Positions 42,383 through 52,285 of a stretch of DNA of 64,000 nt are shown here, in pieces. This DNA is from Chitinophagaceae bacterium. GTDB lineage: Bacteria; Bacteroidota; Bacteroidia; Chitinophagales; Chitinophagaceae. The notes beneath the pieces are model-generated. The model did not search any database, was not told the DNA's origin, and worked only from the letters and a program-made list of their open reading frames with translations. Position numbers and translations under genes: made by a program. Every line of letters begins with the position of its first letter. The stretch's first letter is position 1. The DNA lies in assembly GCA_017307755.1 (NCBI GenBank), contig JAFKGQ010000003.1:558001-622000 (forward strand), given 5' to 3'.

Positions 42383-44556
42383 CGTTGTAAAGTTACTTCT
42401 TTCATCCGGATGTAAAAGTTATCGGTATCCACTTTAAAATCCTTGCGGTCCATTCCTTTCAGCTCCATCGTCTGCCAGTCTGTACGCGGATAGACGAATT
42501 CAAATTTGCCCCTGGAAGCGGCCCATTTTACAGGCATGCAAAACCCGGGTCTGTCGGCCTGCCATTTATAGCTTACTTTTAAGGACGAGCCGTTCTGTTC
42601 CAGCGAGTACATCAGCACGGGAATGGAAGGGTAGCGTAGATATTGGTCGAAGAAATAAGACAGGTCTTTCCCGGCGGCGCTGCTGATATAGCCTGTAATA
42701 TCTTCCGTCGTGATCGTACTGTACCTGAAGTGTTGCTGTATACCCCTGAGGATATTGAACCACAGGCTGTCGTTGTCGATGATATTACGTAAAGTGTGCA
42801 GCATGAGAGCCCCCTTGGGGTACATGTCTCCCATATGGAAATGGTTTACGTCATAAACGCCGATGATGGGCTCTTTGTTTTCAGGTGTCTGACTGTGTAG
42901 GTAGTTGAGGGCCGCCTGTCTGCCTTCGGCGGCCTCATAGCTCAGCACTTCCGCATATGTGGCAAAGGATTCATGTATCCACATGTCTGCGTAGTCCCTG
43001 CAGCCCACGCTATTACCCCACCATTCATGTGCGGACTCATGCCATATTAACCTTGTAAGATCGACGGAGTCATATTTCGTGCTGTTAAAAGGATTGTTGA
43101 TCGCCCCGATGCTGACGGCGCCCTGGTGTTCCATGGGGTAGATGGATTCCATCAACGTAAACCCATCGCCGGCAAAAGGATAGGGGCCGAACCGCTGCCG
43201 GTAAAGACGCAGCATGGGTTTGACACGGGAGAATATATTTTTTGCGATGGCCTGGTTGTAGGAGAGACAGTAGTATTGTAAGACAAGCGTGTCCCGGCCT
43301 TCGACACAGGTGTCCTGAAAGTGCGCATAGTCCCCGATGTTGACTACAACGTTATAAGTATTTATGGGATAGCTGACATACCAGTCACAGCGTGTTTGTC
43401 CGCCGGGAAGAACGGTTTCTCTCAGCAGCCTGCCATTGGATATCTCTTTTAGCCCGGATGGGAAGGTTACGCTGATCTTCATGCTGTCGGGTCTGTCGGA
43501 AAGATGATCCTTACATGGCCACCAGAGACTAGCCCCTACTCCCTGGCTGACCGTCTCTATCCACATCGTTCCGCCCCTGTTCCATAACCAGAACCAGCCC
43601 CCCTTGTTCATGTCGATCTCCGGCTCCCGGGGTGTGCCTTCATAATGGACGGTGATTTCTTCCTGGCTGCCCGCTTGTACGGGTTGGGGCCACTGGATAA
43701 AGACTGCATTGTCTTCCCGTGTATAAGACAGCTCCCGGTCGTGAAAAACGATCTTTTTGATGTGCATATTGGCGAACAGGTCGATTTGCATCCTGTCGAA
43801 GGTCCGGAGGGCTTTGAAGCGGATGACGTTAGTTCCACTGATAGATTTCCGTTCAGGCTGTACCGCGATATCGAGATCATAGAACAGCACGTCGTAGCAG
43901 GTCCGTAAGGGAGTGAGCATCCCCTGCAGACTGTCGGCATGGGTAAAACCGTTTGCCCGGTCCGACGGATGAGGCAGCATGGAGGATACCTTTATAAAAT
44001 CAACAGGGGGATAGCCTGTCAGGGTAAGATCGTCCTTTGTGATGTCCAGTCTGTAGATTTCTCCGTCTTTTTTAGCTGTGTAATGGCCATTTCCAAGCGG
44101 AGACATAAAAAGGACCTGCCGGCCCGGCAGGCTGACCTTTAAACCTCCCTGTTCTTCCGTGATGAGTAGGAGGCGGTAAGGGTTATCCTTCATCCGATAT
44201 TTCCCGGCATGGGTATCCGTGTTTGCGGCGAGCCTGATCCACCTGGAGGAACTGGCTTTTTGCGTCCACCGTAATTTTTCGATCCTGCCCAGGCTATCTT
44301 TAAGACATTCGAGGTTAACCTCGGGTTTGATGCCATTTGGTCTGAAATTATTACCTCGCAGAGGGGTCAATTCCACTGTACCCTGTCCCACAATATTTAA
44401 TACAAGTTTATCTCCATTTTTCAGGACCCTGACTACGATGGGGAAATTAAGGTCGGCCTGGTATTCCCCCACCAGCGCATCAGGCAGGATATTTTTTTGC
44501 GCAGATAGGGTCAGTTGTTGGAACAGAAGAACGATGATGATCAAACGGCGGTTCAT
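42379..44556 (-). CDS. M1-family zinc aminopeptidase
   Basis: A 725-residue exported aminopeptidase. It has a signal peptide (MNRRLIIIVLLFQQLTLSAQ), an N-terminal region of about 170 residues not typical of M1, then the M1 saddle domain, the exopeptidase motif HQGAVSIGAINNPF in place of GAMEN, the zinc motif WHESAHEWWGN (about 503-512) and the third ligand Glu in WIHESFATYAE. It trims N-terminal residues of peptides in the periplasm or outside. First gene of the leftward operon that includes the Lgt-like and radical SAM genes. Confidence 0.92.
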   Translation of the reverse strand: MNRRLIIIVLLFQQLTLSAQKNILPDALVGEYQADLNFPIVVRVLKNGDKLVLNIVGQGTVELTPLRGNNFRPNGIKPEVNLECLKDSLGRIEKLRWTQKASSSRWIRLAANTDTHAGKYRMKDNPYRLLLITEEQGGLKVSLPGRQVLFMSPLGNGHYTAKKDGEIYRLDITKDDLTLTGYPPVDFIKVSSMLPHPSDRANGFTHADSLQGMLTPLRTCYDVLFYDLDIAVQPERKSISGTNVIRFKALRTFDRMQIDLFANMHIKKIVFHDRELSYTREDNAVFIQWPQPVQAGSQEEITVHYEGTPREPEIDMNKGGWFWLWNRGGTMWIETVSQGVGASLWWPCKDHLSDRPDSMKISVTFPSGLKEISNGRLLRETVLPGGQTRCDWYVSYPINTYNVVVNIGDYAHFQDTCVEGRDTLVLQYYCLSYNQAIAKNIFSRVKPMLRLYRQRFGPYPFAGDGFTLMESIYPMEHQGAVSIGAINNPFNSTKYDSVDLTRLIWHESAHEWWGNSVGCRDYADMWIHESFATYAEVLSYEAAEGRQAALNYLHSQTPENKEPIIGVYDVNHFHMGDMYPKGALMLHTLRNIIDNDSLWFNILRGIQQHFRYSTITTEDITGYISSAAGKDLSYFFDQYLRYPSIPVLMYSLEQNGSSLKVSYKWQADRPGFCMPVKWAASRGKFEFVYPRTDWQTMELKGMDRKDFKVDTDNFYIRMKEVTLQR

Positions 44557-44617
44557 ATGCTTTTTTGCACAAATGACGTGATCAAAAGGAGGCCGGCCTA
44601 TTCAAATCCGGATTTGA

Positions 44618-45787
44618 TCACTCATTTCGCATGCTACCGCCGTGCTGGGAGAGGTATTCTTTTGGGCTGAGGCCAAGTATGGCTTTAAAAGCCCGCTGAA
44701 AAGTAGGCAGCGAATTGAACCCGCACTCGTAGGCGAGGCCGGCGATGGTCAGCGCCCTGCTTTCCGGCATCAATAATCTTTTCCTTACCTCCGACACCCT
44801 GTATTCATTCACAAATTCATTAAAGGTTTTGTTCATGTGTTGATTCAGGACGGCGGACAGGGTCTTGGGGGGGATGTTGCTATGCTTTGCCAGCAGGGAG
44901 AGGTTGAGCCCAGGGTCGAGCCATAGGCGGTCCTCTTCCATACATCTTTTTAATACCAGGATCGTCTGGTCGACGGTGTCTTCCTGCAAAGGGGGGCGGG
45001 TGATCTTTTTTTCGACGGTATGCTGATAGCTGATGAAGTACCCTTTTACACCCAGCCAATAGATCATAAAGACCAGGGGGAGATAGATCGGGTACCAGTC
45101 CAGCGTATCGATCAGCGCATTGCTATATCGGGGTATCACATAGGGCAGGAGGAATAAAAGCCAGATAATCGCAAAGATGCTAAAGATGCGAACGAAATTT
45201 TTTGGCCATTGCAGTTTGTCCTGCCGCCCTTCCCTGGCTGCTGCGGAAATATATCTTCCGGATAGCCAAAGGTATATAACAAGGGAAAGCCAGCGGGGGA
45301 TATCGGAATATACATCATAGGTGTCGATAAAGTCCCCCATGTGATATACATTGTTAGGGATAATGCCTGACAGGATCCCCAAAATATACAGGATAGCCAA
45401 CGCATACGGGAAGAGATCGATGATCACGGGATAGAAATGGATACGCTGGCGATGGCTTATACGAAACTCCGGGTCGAGACAGGACCTGATATAAAAAAAG
45501 ATCAGCGGCCCCACGGGCATGATGATGATCAGGGGGATGATGGCGGATAAGACGGCGCCGGCGGTGGTAGAGGTGCTCCAGGACTGTTTCATCAAAAAGA
45601 TATCCAGACAGGCAAGGGCCAGCAGAAAAATAAGGGCAGCCAGCAGTCGTCTGGAAAGAGCTCCGGATCCCCCTGACTGATCGGTAGAGGAGGGACGGCT
45701 ATTGTAATAAAGCAATGCGCTGACGATAAACCCCTGTAGGGCGCCCAAAAGTATCAGGGTATCGAAAAAGCCGGCGATCCAATGCAT
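44618..45787 (-). CDS. AraC-family regulator with N-terminal membrane domain
   Basis: A 389-residue protein with seven predicted helices in the first 250 residues and an AraC DNA-binding domain at the end (NLSLLAKHSNIPPKTLSAVLNQ ... LTIAGLAYECGFNSLPTFQRAFKAILGLSPKEYL). This plan is common in Bacteroidota for regulators that sense signals in the membrane. It is divergent from the TonB receptor at 45925 and may control it, the PepSY gene, or both. It also lies 61 bases from the M1 gene on the same strand. Confidence 0.9.
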   Translation of the reverse strand: MHWIAGFFDTLILLGALQGFIVSALLYYNSRPSSTDQSGGSGALSRRLLAALIFLLALACLDIFLMKQSWSTSTTAGAVLSAIIPLIIIMPVGPLIFFYIRSCLDPEFRISHRQRIHFYPVIIDLFPYALAILYILGILSGIIPNNVYHMGDFIDTYDVYSDIPRWLSLVIYLWLSGRYISAAAREGRQDKLQWPKNFVRIFSIFAIIWLLFLLPYVIPRYSNALIDTLDWYPIYLPLVFMIYWLGVKGYFISYQHTVEKKITRPPLQEDTVDQTILVLKRCMEEDRLWLDPGLNLSLLAKHSNIPPKTLSAVLNQHMNKTFNEFVNEYRVSEVRKRLLMPESRALTIAGLAYECGFNSLPTFQRAFKAILGLSPKEYLSQHGGSMRNE

Positions 45788-45924
45788 CAGAAAGATTTTG
45801 CCTTTTGAATGTATGAAAAAGTGTTCGTTTAACCCGTGTTTCCTTTTTGCGTAAGTAATTTTTCCGGATAGCGTCTGCGCTTCCGTCCGGTGCGCTGCAA
45901 TTTGCGGCTCTAAAATACAAGCAA

Positions 45925-48432
45925 TTGAGAAATATAGTAATTACGACCCTTCTTATCTCTGTTCTTACAACCGTGGCTCCTTACGGACAAATGTATGCCG
46001 CATCCTGTGACGCTACAGGTATCCTCTCCGACTCCTCCCGCATCGGGGAGGAGAACAATGGTTCTATCAAGGGAAAGGTGACCACGGCTGAAGGTCAGCC
46101 GGCGGCCTTTGTAACTATCCAGATAAAAGGTTCCAAACGGAGCACCCTTACTGATGAGGACGGAAATTTCACGCTCCGCAATCTTGTGCCCGGAGAATAT
46201 GACCTGGTGGTATCCCTGACGGGTTTTGCCCCGGTGACCCAGCATGTCACTGTAGAGTATCGGAAAACCACTTCCCTTACCATTCAATTGCAGGTGTCCG
46301 GCCGTCAGCTGCAGGAGGTGGTGGTATCGGGCGGTCGCAACCGGTTTGCCCGCAACAGCAGCGACTATGTAGCAAAAATGCCCTTGAAGAATATCGAGAA
46401 CCCCCAGGTATATACCACTATCACCAGGGACCTGATGAACAATCAGCTGGTGTTCTCGATGGACGACGCCATGCGCAATGCCACGGGCATCCAGAAAATG
46501 TGGGAGGCTACAGGACGCAGCGGCGACGGCGGCAGCTATTACAACTCCAGGGGCTTTATCCTGCAAAGCATGCTGCGCAACGGAATTGCGGGGAATATCA
46601 GCACAAAGATCGATGCAGCGAATATCGAGCGTATCGAGGTCATCAAGGGTCCTTCCGCCACTCTTTTTGGCAGTACGCTGACCTCCTATGGCGGATTGAT
46701 CAACCGGGTGACCAAAAAACCCTATGCCTCTTTTGGCGGCGAAGTGACCTATGCAGGCGGGAATTTCGGCTACAACCGGATCAGCGCAGACGTCAACACG
46801 CCATTGGATTCCGCCAGGAATGTGTTACTGCGTGTGAACACGGCCTATCTGGACGAAGGCAGCTTCCAGGACAATGGTTTTAACAGGCTCTTTTCCTTTG
46901 CCCCCAGCCTCTCCTATAAGATCAACGATCGCCTGTCCTTCCTCTTTGACGCGGAGATCTACAGGGGTACCAACCTGATGCCGACTATCTTTTTCTTCCC
47001 TTATGGACAGACTATTGCCCGTATGGGATATAGCCGGGCGGACCAGCTGCCCATCGACTATCGCAGGAGCTTTTTTAGCGACGACCTCTCCCAAAAATCA
47101 GCCAATACCAACTTCTTTGGACAGCTGCAATACAAGATATCCGACAAATGGAGCACCCAGACCAATGTAACGGTGACCAACAGCTACTCCGATGGCCCCG
47201 GCCCCTACTTCTACCTGTTGTCCAACGACTCTGTCCTGCATAACCCTTCTGCCGTCGGCAGCGATTATCTCTCCCGCAACGACCAGTTCACTGCCAACAG
47301 CCGGGACAGGATGCTGGAGATCCAGCAGAACCTCAACGGCGAATTTTACCTGGGCAGCGTACAGAACCGGGTTGTCGCCGGCCTGGATTATTTCAATCAT
47401 AACTCCAGCCAATTTTTCAGCGGCAATACGTTTGACACCATCGCTTCTCACGGAGATATCCCGACATACGGGAACTTCGATCGTGCGGCGCTGGCAAACA
47501 TGTACCAGACAAAGGGAGTAAGTTTTGTCTATCCCGTGGATGTCGTCACCAATACCTATAGCGCATATGTATCCGACGTAGCTAACCTGACGGATAATTT
47601 GCTGGTGATGGCAGCCCTCCGTATGGATCATTTTGTAAACAACGGGAATTATAACGCGACGACGGGTAAGACGACGGGTGGGTACAACCAGACGGCGCTT
47701 AGCCCAAAGTTCGGCATCGTCTTCCAGCCTGTGAAAGACCAGGTGGCGCTGTTCGCCAACTATCAAAGCGGCTTTACCAATAAAACGGGCACTGACTTTA
47801 GAAACAAGATCTTCAGACCGGAGAATGCTTACCAGGCAGAAGCCGGTGTGAAACTCGACCTCCTGGGAGGTAAACTGACGAGCACGGTGAGCGTATATGA
47901 CATCCGGGTGCGTAACATTGTCCGGGCATATGTCCCTGTCGTCCCGGACCCCAGTCTGCCTCCTTTCCCGCAGATACAGGATGGCGAGCAGAGTAGCAAG
48001 GGTATTGAGGCGGAAGTGATCGCGAACCCTATACAAGGGTTAAATATCGTGGCAGGATTCTCTTATAATGACTCGAAATTCACAAAAGCGGACCCGGATG
48101 TGGCGGGTCGCCGTCCCGGCACGGCTTCCTCTCCGTACACCGCCAACTGGTGGGTAAGCTATCGTCTGCCGGCAGGTGCGCTCAAAGGACTGGGCGTTGG
48201 TTTTGGCGGGAATTATGCCAGTGACAACAAGATCATCAACAGCAAGACGGTGGGGGTATTTACGCTGCCGGCCTATACGGTGCTGAATGCATCGGTCTTT
48301 TATGATTATGCCAAGTTCCGGGTAGCCGTAAAGACGGATAACCTGACGGATAAAAAATATTGGATCGGTTATTCGACGATGAACCCGCAGAAGCTGAGAA
48401 GCGTGGTAGCCAGCGTCTCCTTTAAGTTTTAA
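45925..48432 (+). CDS. TonB-dependent siderophore-type receptor
   Basis: An 835-residue outer-membrane receptor. It has a signal peptide (MRNIVITTLLISVLTTVAPYGQMYA), a carboxypeptidase-like domain (about 47-130; GSIKGKVTTAEGQPAAFVTIQIKGS), a plug (about 145-285; YYNSRGFILQSMLRNGI, ERIEVIKGPSATLFGS) and a barrel ending in a C-terminal Phe (VVASVSFKF), as expected for BAM recognition. The plug pattern and the PepSY partner fit ferric-siderophore uptake. The start is a TTG at 45925, since no in-frame ATG precedes the signal peptide. PepSY follows after 2 bases. Confidence 0.92.
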   Translation: MRNIVITTLLISVLTTVAPYGQMYAASCDATGILSDSSRIGEENNGSIKGKVTTAEGQPAAFVTIQIKGSKRSTLTDEDGNFTLRNLVPGEYDLVVSLTGFAPVTQHVTVEYRKTTSLTIQLQVSGRQLQEVVVSGGRNRFARNSSDYVAKMPLKNIENPQVYTTITRDLMNNQLVFSMDDAMRNATGIQKMWEATGRSGDGGSYYNSRGFILQSMLRNGIAGNISTKIDAANIERIEVIKGPSATLFGSTLTSYGGLINRVTKKPYASFGGEVTYAGGNFGYNRISADVNTPLDSARNVLLRVNTAYLDEGSFQDNGFNRLFSFAPSLSYKINDRLSFLFDAEIYRGTNLMPTIFFFPYGQTIARMGYSRADQLPIDYRRSFFSDDLSQKSANTNFFGQLQYKISDKWSTQTNVTVTNSYSDGPGPYFYLLSNDSVLHNPSAVGSDYLSRNDQFTANSRDRMLEIQQNLNGEFYLGSVQNRVVAGLDYFNHNSSQFFSGNTFDTIASHGDIPTYGNFDRAALANMYQTKGVSFVYPVDVVTNTYSAYVSDVANLTDNLLVMAALRMDHFVNNGNYNATTGKTTGGYNQTALSPKFGIVFQPVKDQVALFANYQSGFTNKTGTDFRNKIFRPENAYQAEAGVKLDLLGGKLTSTVSVYDIRVRNIVRAYVPVVPDPSLPPFPQIQDGEQSSKGIEAEVIANPIQGLNIVAGFSYNDSKFTKADPDVAGRRPGTASSPYTANWWVSYRLPAGALKGLGVGFGGNYASDNKIINSKTVGVFTLPAYTVLNASVFYDYAKFRVAVKTDNLTDKKYWIGYSTMNPQKLRSVVASVSFKF

Positions 48433-48434
48433 AG

Positions 48435-49637
48435 ATGAGAAAGAGGAACAGGACCATAAAATACTTGATCGGCCAGCTCCACCTTTGGTTAGGTCTGGCC
48501 TCCGGCATTGTAGTGCTTATCGTAAGTATCACGGGCTGTCTTTTTGTTTTTCAAAAAGAGATCTCCGAGGCGGTGTGGAAGGACAAATACTTCGTAACGC
48601 CGCCCGGTGGTTCAACGGAGGTGTTGCCGTTGTCCACATTGCAGAAGAATGCACAGGCTGTGCTGGGACAGGGAAAACCTATCAACGATGTCACTATCCA
48701 TCGTCAACCTGACCGGAGCTGGGAGTTTATGGCCTATCATCTGAACGATACGGCACTGACTTATTTTGGAGCCATCGGGTATTACCAGTCGGTGTTTATC
48801 AACCCTTACACGGGTGAAGTGACGGGGACCCGCGATTACAAATACGATTTCTTCTCTATTGTCAAATACATTCATTGGAGCCTGCTGCTCAACACTCCTT
48901 ATGGCCAGCCCATTGTGGGATGGAGCACCTTCATTTTTGTATTGCTGCTGATCACCGGTCTGGTGCTCTGGTGGCCAAAGAAATGGACGAGGGCCATGCG
49001 CGACAGAAGCTTTAAGATCAAATGGAAGGCCGGCTTCAAACGGGTGAACTACGACCTTCATAATGTACCGGGTTTTTACAGTCTTATCCCTGCGCTGATC
49101 ATTTCCATGACGGGGATGGTCTGGGCTTTTCAATGGTTCCAGGCCGTCGTGTATGTCACAGCGGCGGGTACTGCGACGCCGCCTGCACAGGTGAGTGTAA
49201 AGCCTGTCGATTCGGCCCGGGCGTCCGATCATCCCATGGATATAGCTCTCCGGGAAGCCTTGCAACAGCTGCCGGAGGCGCGGCGCCTGCTAATGATCCC
49301 CCCGGCAGGGAAAGGAGGGCTTATTTATGCGTATGGGTATAAGGGCCGCGAGACGTATTATGGCTCCGATGCGCTGCAATTCGACGGATACTCGGGCAGG
49401 CTGCTGCACAGACGCAACAACTCGGAGAAGAACAGGGGCGAGCGGCTTATCGAAATGAACTATGATATACATGTGGGCGCTATTGGGGGGCTGACGGGGA
49501 AGATCATAGCCTGTATCGCCAGTCTTATCTGCGCCAGTCTTCCGGTGACAGGATTTATCATCTGGTGGGAGCGGCGAAAGAAGAAGGTCCTCCGGCCAGC
49601 GTTCAGAATGGCTGATCAGCCTGTAATAGCCCAATAG
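48435..49637 (+). CDS. PepSY-associated membrane protein, iron-uptake reductase type
   Basis: A 400-residue inner-membrane protein with four helices and PepSY domains. The first helix is IGQLHLWLGLASGIVVLIVSITGCLFVF; then comes the periplasmic part, IHWSLLL and GWSTFIFVLLLITGLVLWWPKKW, FKRVNYDLHNVPGFYSL, and a final helix (ASLICASLPVTGFIIWWERRKKK). Conserved His residues near the helices suggest haem binding. Such proteins are near siderophore receptors and are thought to help reduce or release iron. Cotranscribed with the receptor. Confidence 0.88.
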   Translation: MRKRNRTIKYLIGQLHLWLGLASGIVVLIVSITGCLFVFQKEISEAVWKDKYFVTPPGGSTEVLPLSTLQKNAQAVLGQGKPINDVTIHRQPDRSWEFMAYHLNDTALTYFGAIGYYQSVFINPYTGEVTGTRDYKYDFFSIVKYIHWSLLLNTPYGQPIVGWSTFIFVLLLITGLVLWWPKKWTRAMRDRSFKIKWKAGFKRVNYDLHNVPGFYSLIPALIISMTGMVWAFQWFQAVVYVTAAGTATPPAQVSVKPVDSARASDHPMDIALREALQQLPEARRLLMIPPAGKGGLIYAYGYKGRETYYGSDALQFDGYSGRLLHRRNNSEKNRGERLIEMNYDIHVGAIGGLTGKIIACIASLICASLPVTGFIIWWERRKKKVLRPAFRMADQPVIAQ

Positions 49638-49869
49638 CCTCCTGTTTTTCGGCTTCCCCGACGCTGAATCAGATGTTGCGCTACCAATTCCTTTATTTGA
49701 CGTTCTATTGTTTTTATACGCCTGTTTTCCAATAAGGCGGGCAGATCTTTGGCTTGTATGCCGGGATATTTGACTATCATTGCCAATAATGATTTTAATC
49801 CCTCACTTAATCCCTCATCAATCGTTCGGAAAAACTACTTTTAAATTCTGTAAAACTATCCTCTTGCAT
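49616..49869 (-). pseudogene. Gutted AlbA_2/RecG-like ATP-binding protein gene
   Basis: Read leftward from the ATG at 49869, the frame gives MQEDSFTEFKSSFSERLMRD and stops. This is the start of an AlbA_2-type protein ('E...EFK.SF'). A second frame then runs to a stop at 49616: LKSLLAMIVKYPGIQAKDL, RIKTIERQIKELVAQHLIQ, RRGSRKTGGYWAI. This is the typical C-terminal winged helix of RecG-related ATP-binding proteins. The 350 or so middle residues are missing. The junction holds two copies of TGAGGGATTAA, so deletion between short direct repeats is likely. It overlaps the PepSY gene by 22 bases. Confidence 0.7.
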
Positions 49870-50055
49870 TGATTATCAATATTCCTGAGTGGTGGTAAAC
49901 ATTGTTCCAAAAATACGGATAATGACGCCAAAGGAAGGTTCTAATCCATAACAGTCTGTACAGCGTAAAACTTGTTTTATATTGAGCAGGATATAATGTC
50001 GTCAGAAGTGGGGGGTATGGTTATTGCAACCCGGCATCTGCTGTAAATGTATGTT

Positions 50056-51453
50056 ATGACAAAATATGATGCAATCATTATCGGATCCGGTCAGGCTGGT
50101 AATCCGCTGGCTAAAAAACTCGCCGGGGCAGGTTGGAAAGTGGCTGTCATAGAGCGCAAATGGATAGGCGGTACCTGTATCAATACAGGCTGTACGCCCA
50201 CCAAGACCATGATCGCATCGGGGCGCATAGCCTATCTCGTTAAAAGAAGCAAGAGTTTTGGGGTCGATGTGAAAGGGTATTCCATCAATATGGAAGAGGT
50301 GGTCCGTCGTAAGAATGCCGTGGTGCTGGCATTCCGGGAATCTTCCATGAAGGGGCTGCTGCAGCAGCCGAATATAAAGATCGAATTTGGTAATGCGGTA
50401 TTCACGGGCGAAAAGGAAGTTACGATAACCAAGGAGGACGGCTCCCTATCCACTCTTACAGCAAACCATATCTTTATCAATGCGGGAACAAGCCCGGTCA
50501 TTCCCTCTATTCCGGGTCTTGATACGGTGAGCTATCTCACTTCGGACACCATTATGGACCTGCTGGAAGTGCCTCGTCACCTGGTGATCGTCGGTGGCAG
50601 CTACATCGCCCTGGAATTTGGTCAGCTTTACCGAAGACTGGGCAGCGAAGTGACGGTCATCGAAGGCAATCCCCGGTTCCTGTCGAAAGAAGACGAGGAT
50701 ATTGCGGCGGAATTAAAGAAGATACTGGAAGACGATGGTATAAAGATCCTGATAAATGCCAGGGTGACACAGGTGTCTTCAGACCCGGAGGGTATTCGGG
50801 TGGATTGCACCATGCCGCCCGGAAGTTATGCGCCCGAAAGCGCGGCTCACTCCGTTGCGGGGTCCCATCTACTGGTGGCTGCCGGTCGCAGCGCCAATAC
50901 GATAGCGCTCAATCCAGGGGCCGGGGGCATTCGCCTGGACGAGCATGGCTTTATCATGGTTAATGACAGGCTGGAGACGAACGTTCCCGGCGTATATGCC
51001 CTGGGAGACGTAAAGGGCGGCCCCCAATTCACGCATATTTCCTATAACGATCATCTCATCGTATATAAGAACCTGATAGAAAAAGGAAGCGAAAGCACCT
51101 CCGGCAGGCTCCCCATCTATTGTCTTTTCACCGACCCGGAGCTGGGCAGGATAGGGCTTACAGAAAAAGAGGCGCGTGCAAAAGGGATCAATATCAAAGT
51201 AGCCACCATGCCGGCGGCATGGATCGCCCGGGCATCGGAGAGCGGAGAAACCCGCGGTCTTGTGAAAGCGGTGGTGGATGCCGATGATAAAAAAATAATA
51301 GGGGCTGCCATGCTATGTACTGGAGGTGGCGAATTGATGAGTATATTGCAGATGGCCATGATGGGGGGGATCACGTACGACCGGATCAGGGACGCTGTAT
51401 TTGCCCACCCTACTTTTGCCGAGAGCCTGAACAATCTTTTCGGCGGCCTGTAA
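50056..51453 (+). CDS. Flavoprotein disulfide reductase (mercuric-reductase-like), first gene of the ergothioneine operon
   Basis: A 465-residue FAD/NAD(P)H oxidoreductase of the class I disulfide-reductase family. It has the FAD motif AIIIGSGQAGNPLAKKL (about 6-22), the redox disulfide GGTCINTGCTPTK (Cys 41 and 46), the NAD(P)H motif LVIVGGSYIALEFGQLY, the FAD motif YALGDVKGG and the C-terminal dimer partner AHPTFAESL with the catalytic His. There is no N-terminal HMA domain and no C-terminal Cys pair, so mercury reduction is unlikely. It lies 28 bases ahead of the ABC ATPase on the same strand and may reduce a low-molecular-weight disulfide. The ATG at 50056 is preferred over 50047. Confidence 0.85.
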   Translation: MTKYDAIIIGSGQAGNPLAKKLAGAGWKVAVIERKWIGGTCINTGCTPTKTMIASGRIAYLVKRSKSFGVDVKGYSINMEEVVRRKNAVVLAFRESSMKGLLQQPNIKIEFGNAVFTGEKEVTITKEDGSLSTLTANHIFINAGTSPVIPSIPGLDTVSYLTSDTIMDLLEVPRHLVIVGGSYIALEFGQLYRRLGSEVTVIEGNPRFLSKEDEDIAAELKKILEDDGIKILINARVTQVSSDPEGIRVDCTMPPGSYAPESAAHSVAGSHLLVAAGRSANTIALNPGAGGIRLDEHGFIMVNDRLETNVPGVYALGDVKGGPQFTHISYNDHLIVYKNLIEKGSESTSGRLPIYCLFTDPELGRIGLTEKEARAKGINIKVATMPAAWIARASESGETRGLVKAVVDADDKKIIGAAMLCTGGGELMSILQMAMMGGITYDRIRDAVFAHPTFAESLNNLFGGL

Positions 51454-51481
51454 TTGCGCACAATTATTATAGCTATTGCTG

Positions 51482-52285
51482 ATGATAGAAGTGAACAACA
51501 TTACGAAAACCTTTGACGGTCACACCGCCGTCGACAATGTTTCCTTTACTGTAGAAGAAGGGGAAACCCTTGTGTTGTTAGGGCGCAGCGGCAGCGGCAA
51601 GACAACCTTGCTGAAAATGATCAACCGTCTTATCGAACCCGGCTCCGGCGAGATCCGTATCAACGGCAGGAGTACGCAGGATGGCTCCCCTGAAGAATTG
51701 CGAAAAAAGATCGGGTATGTTTTCCAGAATACGGGACTCTTCCCGCATTACACCATTGCCGGGAATATCGCCATCGTGCCCCGGCTCCTCGGCTGGGACA
51801 AAGAGAAGATCAGGAAGCGTACTTACCTGCTGATGGAGAAACTGGGGCTTCCTGCAACGTATCTTTCCTCGTATCCGCATCAGTTGAGCGGCGGTCAGCA
51901 GCAACGTGTAGGACTGGCCAGGGCGTTGGCAGCCGACCCTCCTATATTGTTGATGGATGAACCTTTTGGCGCACTGGACCCCATTACAAGAGTCAGTCTG
52001 CAAAAAGATTTTAAAGAGCTGGACGAGCTAAAGAGCAAGACCATTATCCTTGTGACCCATGACGTGCAGGAAGCTTTTGAACTGGCGGACCGCATCTGTC
52101 TGATGGACAAAGGCAGGGTCATACAGGCCGGAGAGCCGCGGGAACTGTTGTCCCACCCTGCCGACGGATATGTAAAAGATTTTTTTGACGACCAGCGTTT
52201 CCTGCTGGAGGTAAAGATGATGGATCCTTTGGATCACGATGCCCTTATCGACGCATTCAATCACTTTAAGAACAGGGGGAATTAA
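51482..52285 (+). CDS. ABC importer ATPase of the EgtV/OpuCA type
   Basis: A 267-residue ATPase of the glycine-betaine/choline/ergothioneine importer group: Walker A GRSGSGKTT, Q-loop FQNTGLFPH, signature LSGGQQQRV, Walker B ILLMDEPFGALD, switch His in VTHDVQEAF. It lacks the C-terminal CBS pair found in OpuCA/OpuAA that sense ionic strength, which argues against a simple osmoprotectant system. The ATG at 51482 is used; a TTG lies two codons upstream. It overlaps the permease gene by one base (TAATG). Confidence 0.88.
   Translation: MIEVNNITKTFDGHTAVDNVSFTVEEGETLVLLGRSGSGKTTLLKMINRLIEPGSGEIRINGRSTQDGSPEELRKKIGYVFQNTGLFPHYTIAGNIAIVPRLLGWDKEKIRKRTYLLMEKLGLPATYLSSYPHQLSGGQQQRVGLARALAADPPILLMDEPFGALDPITRVSLQKDFKELDELKSKTIILVTHDVQEAFELADRICLMDKGRVIQAGEPRELLSHPADGYVKDFFDDQRFLLEVKMMDPLDHDALIDAFNHFKNRGN

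Noticed and set aside
47098..48036. Leftward open frame of 312 codons opposite the siderophore receptor
   Set aside because: Antisense shadow produced by codon bias; no motif and no plausible start signal.
50056..51453. Mercuric reductase (merA)
   Set aside because: No HMA domain, no C-terminal Cys pair and no mer genes nearby. Only the general class I reductase fold is supported.
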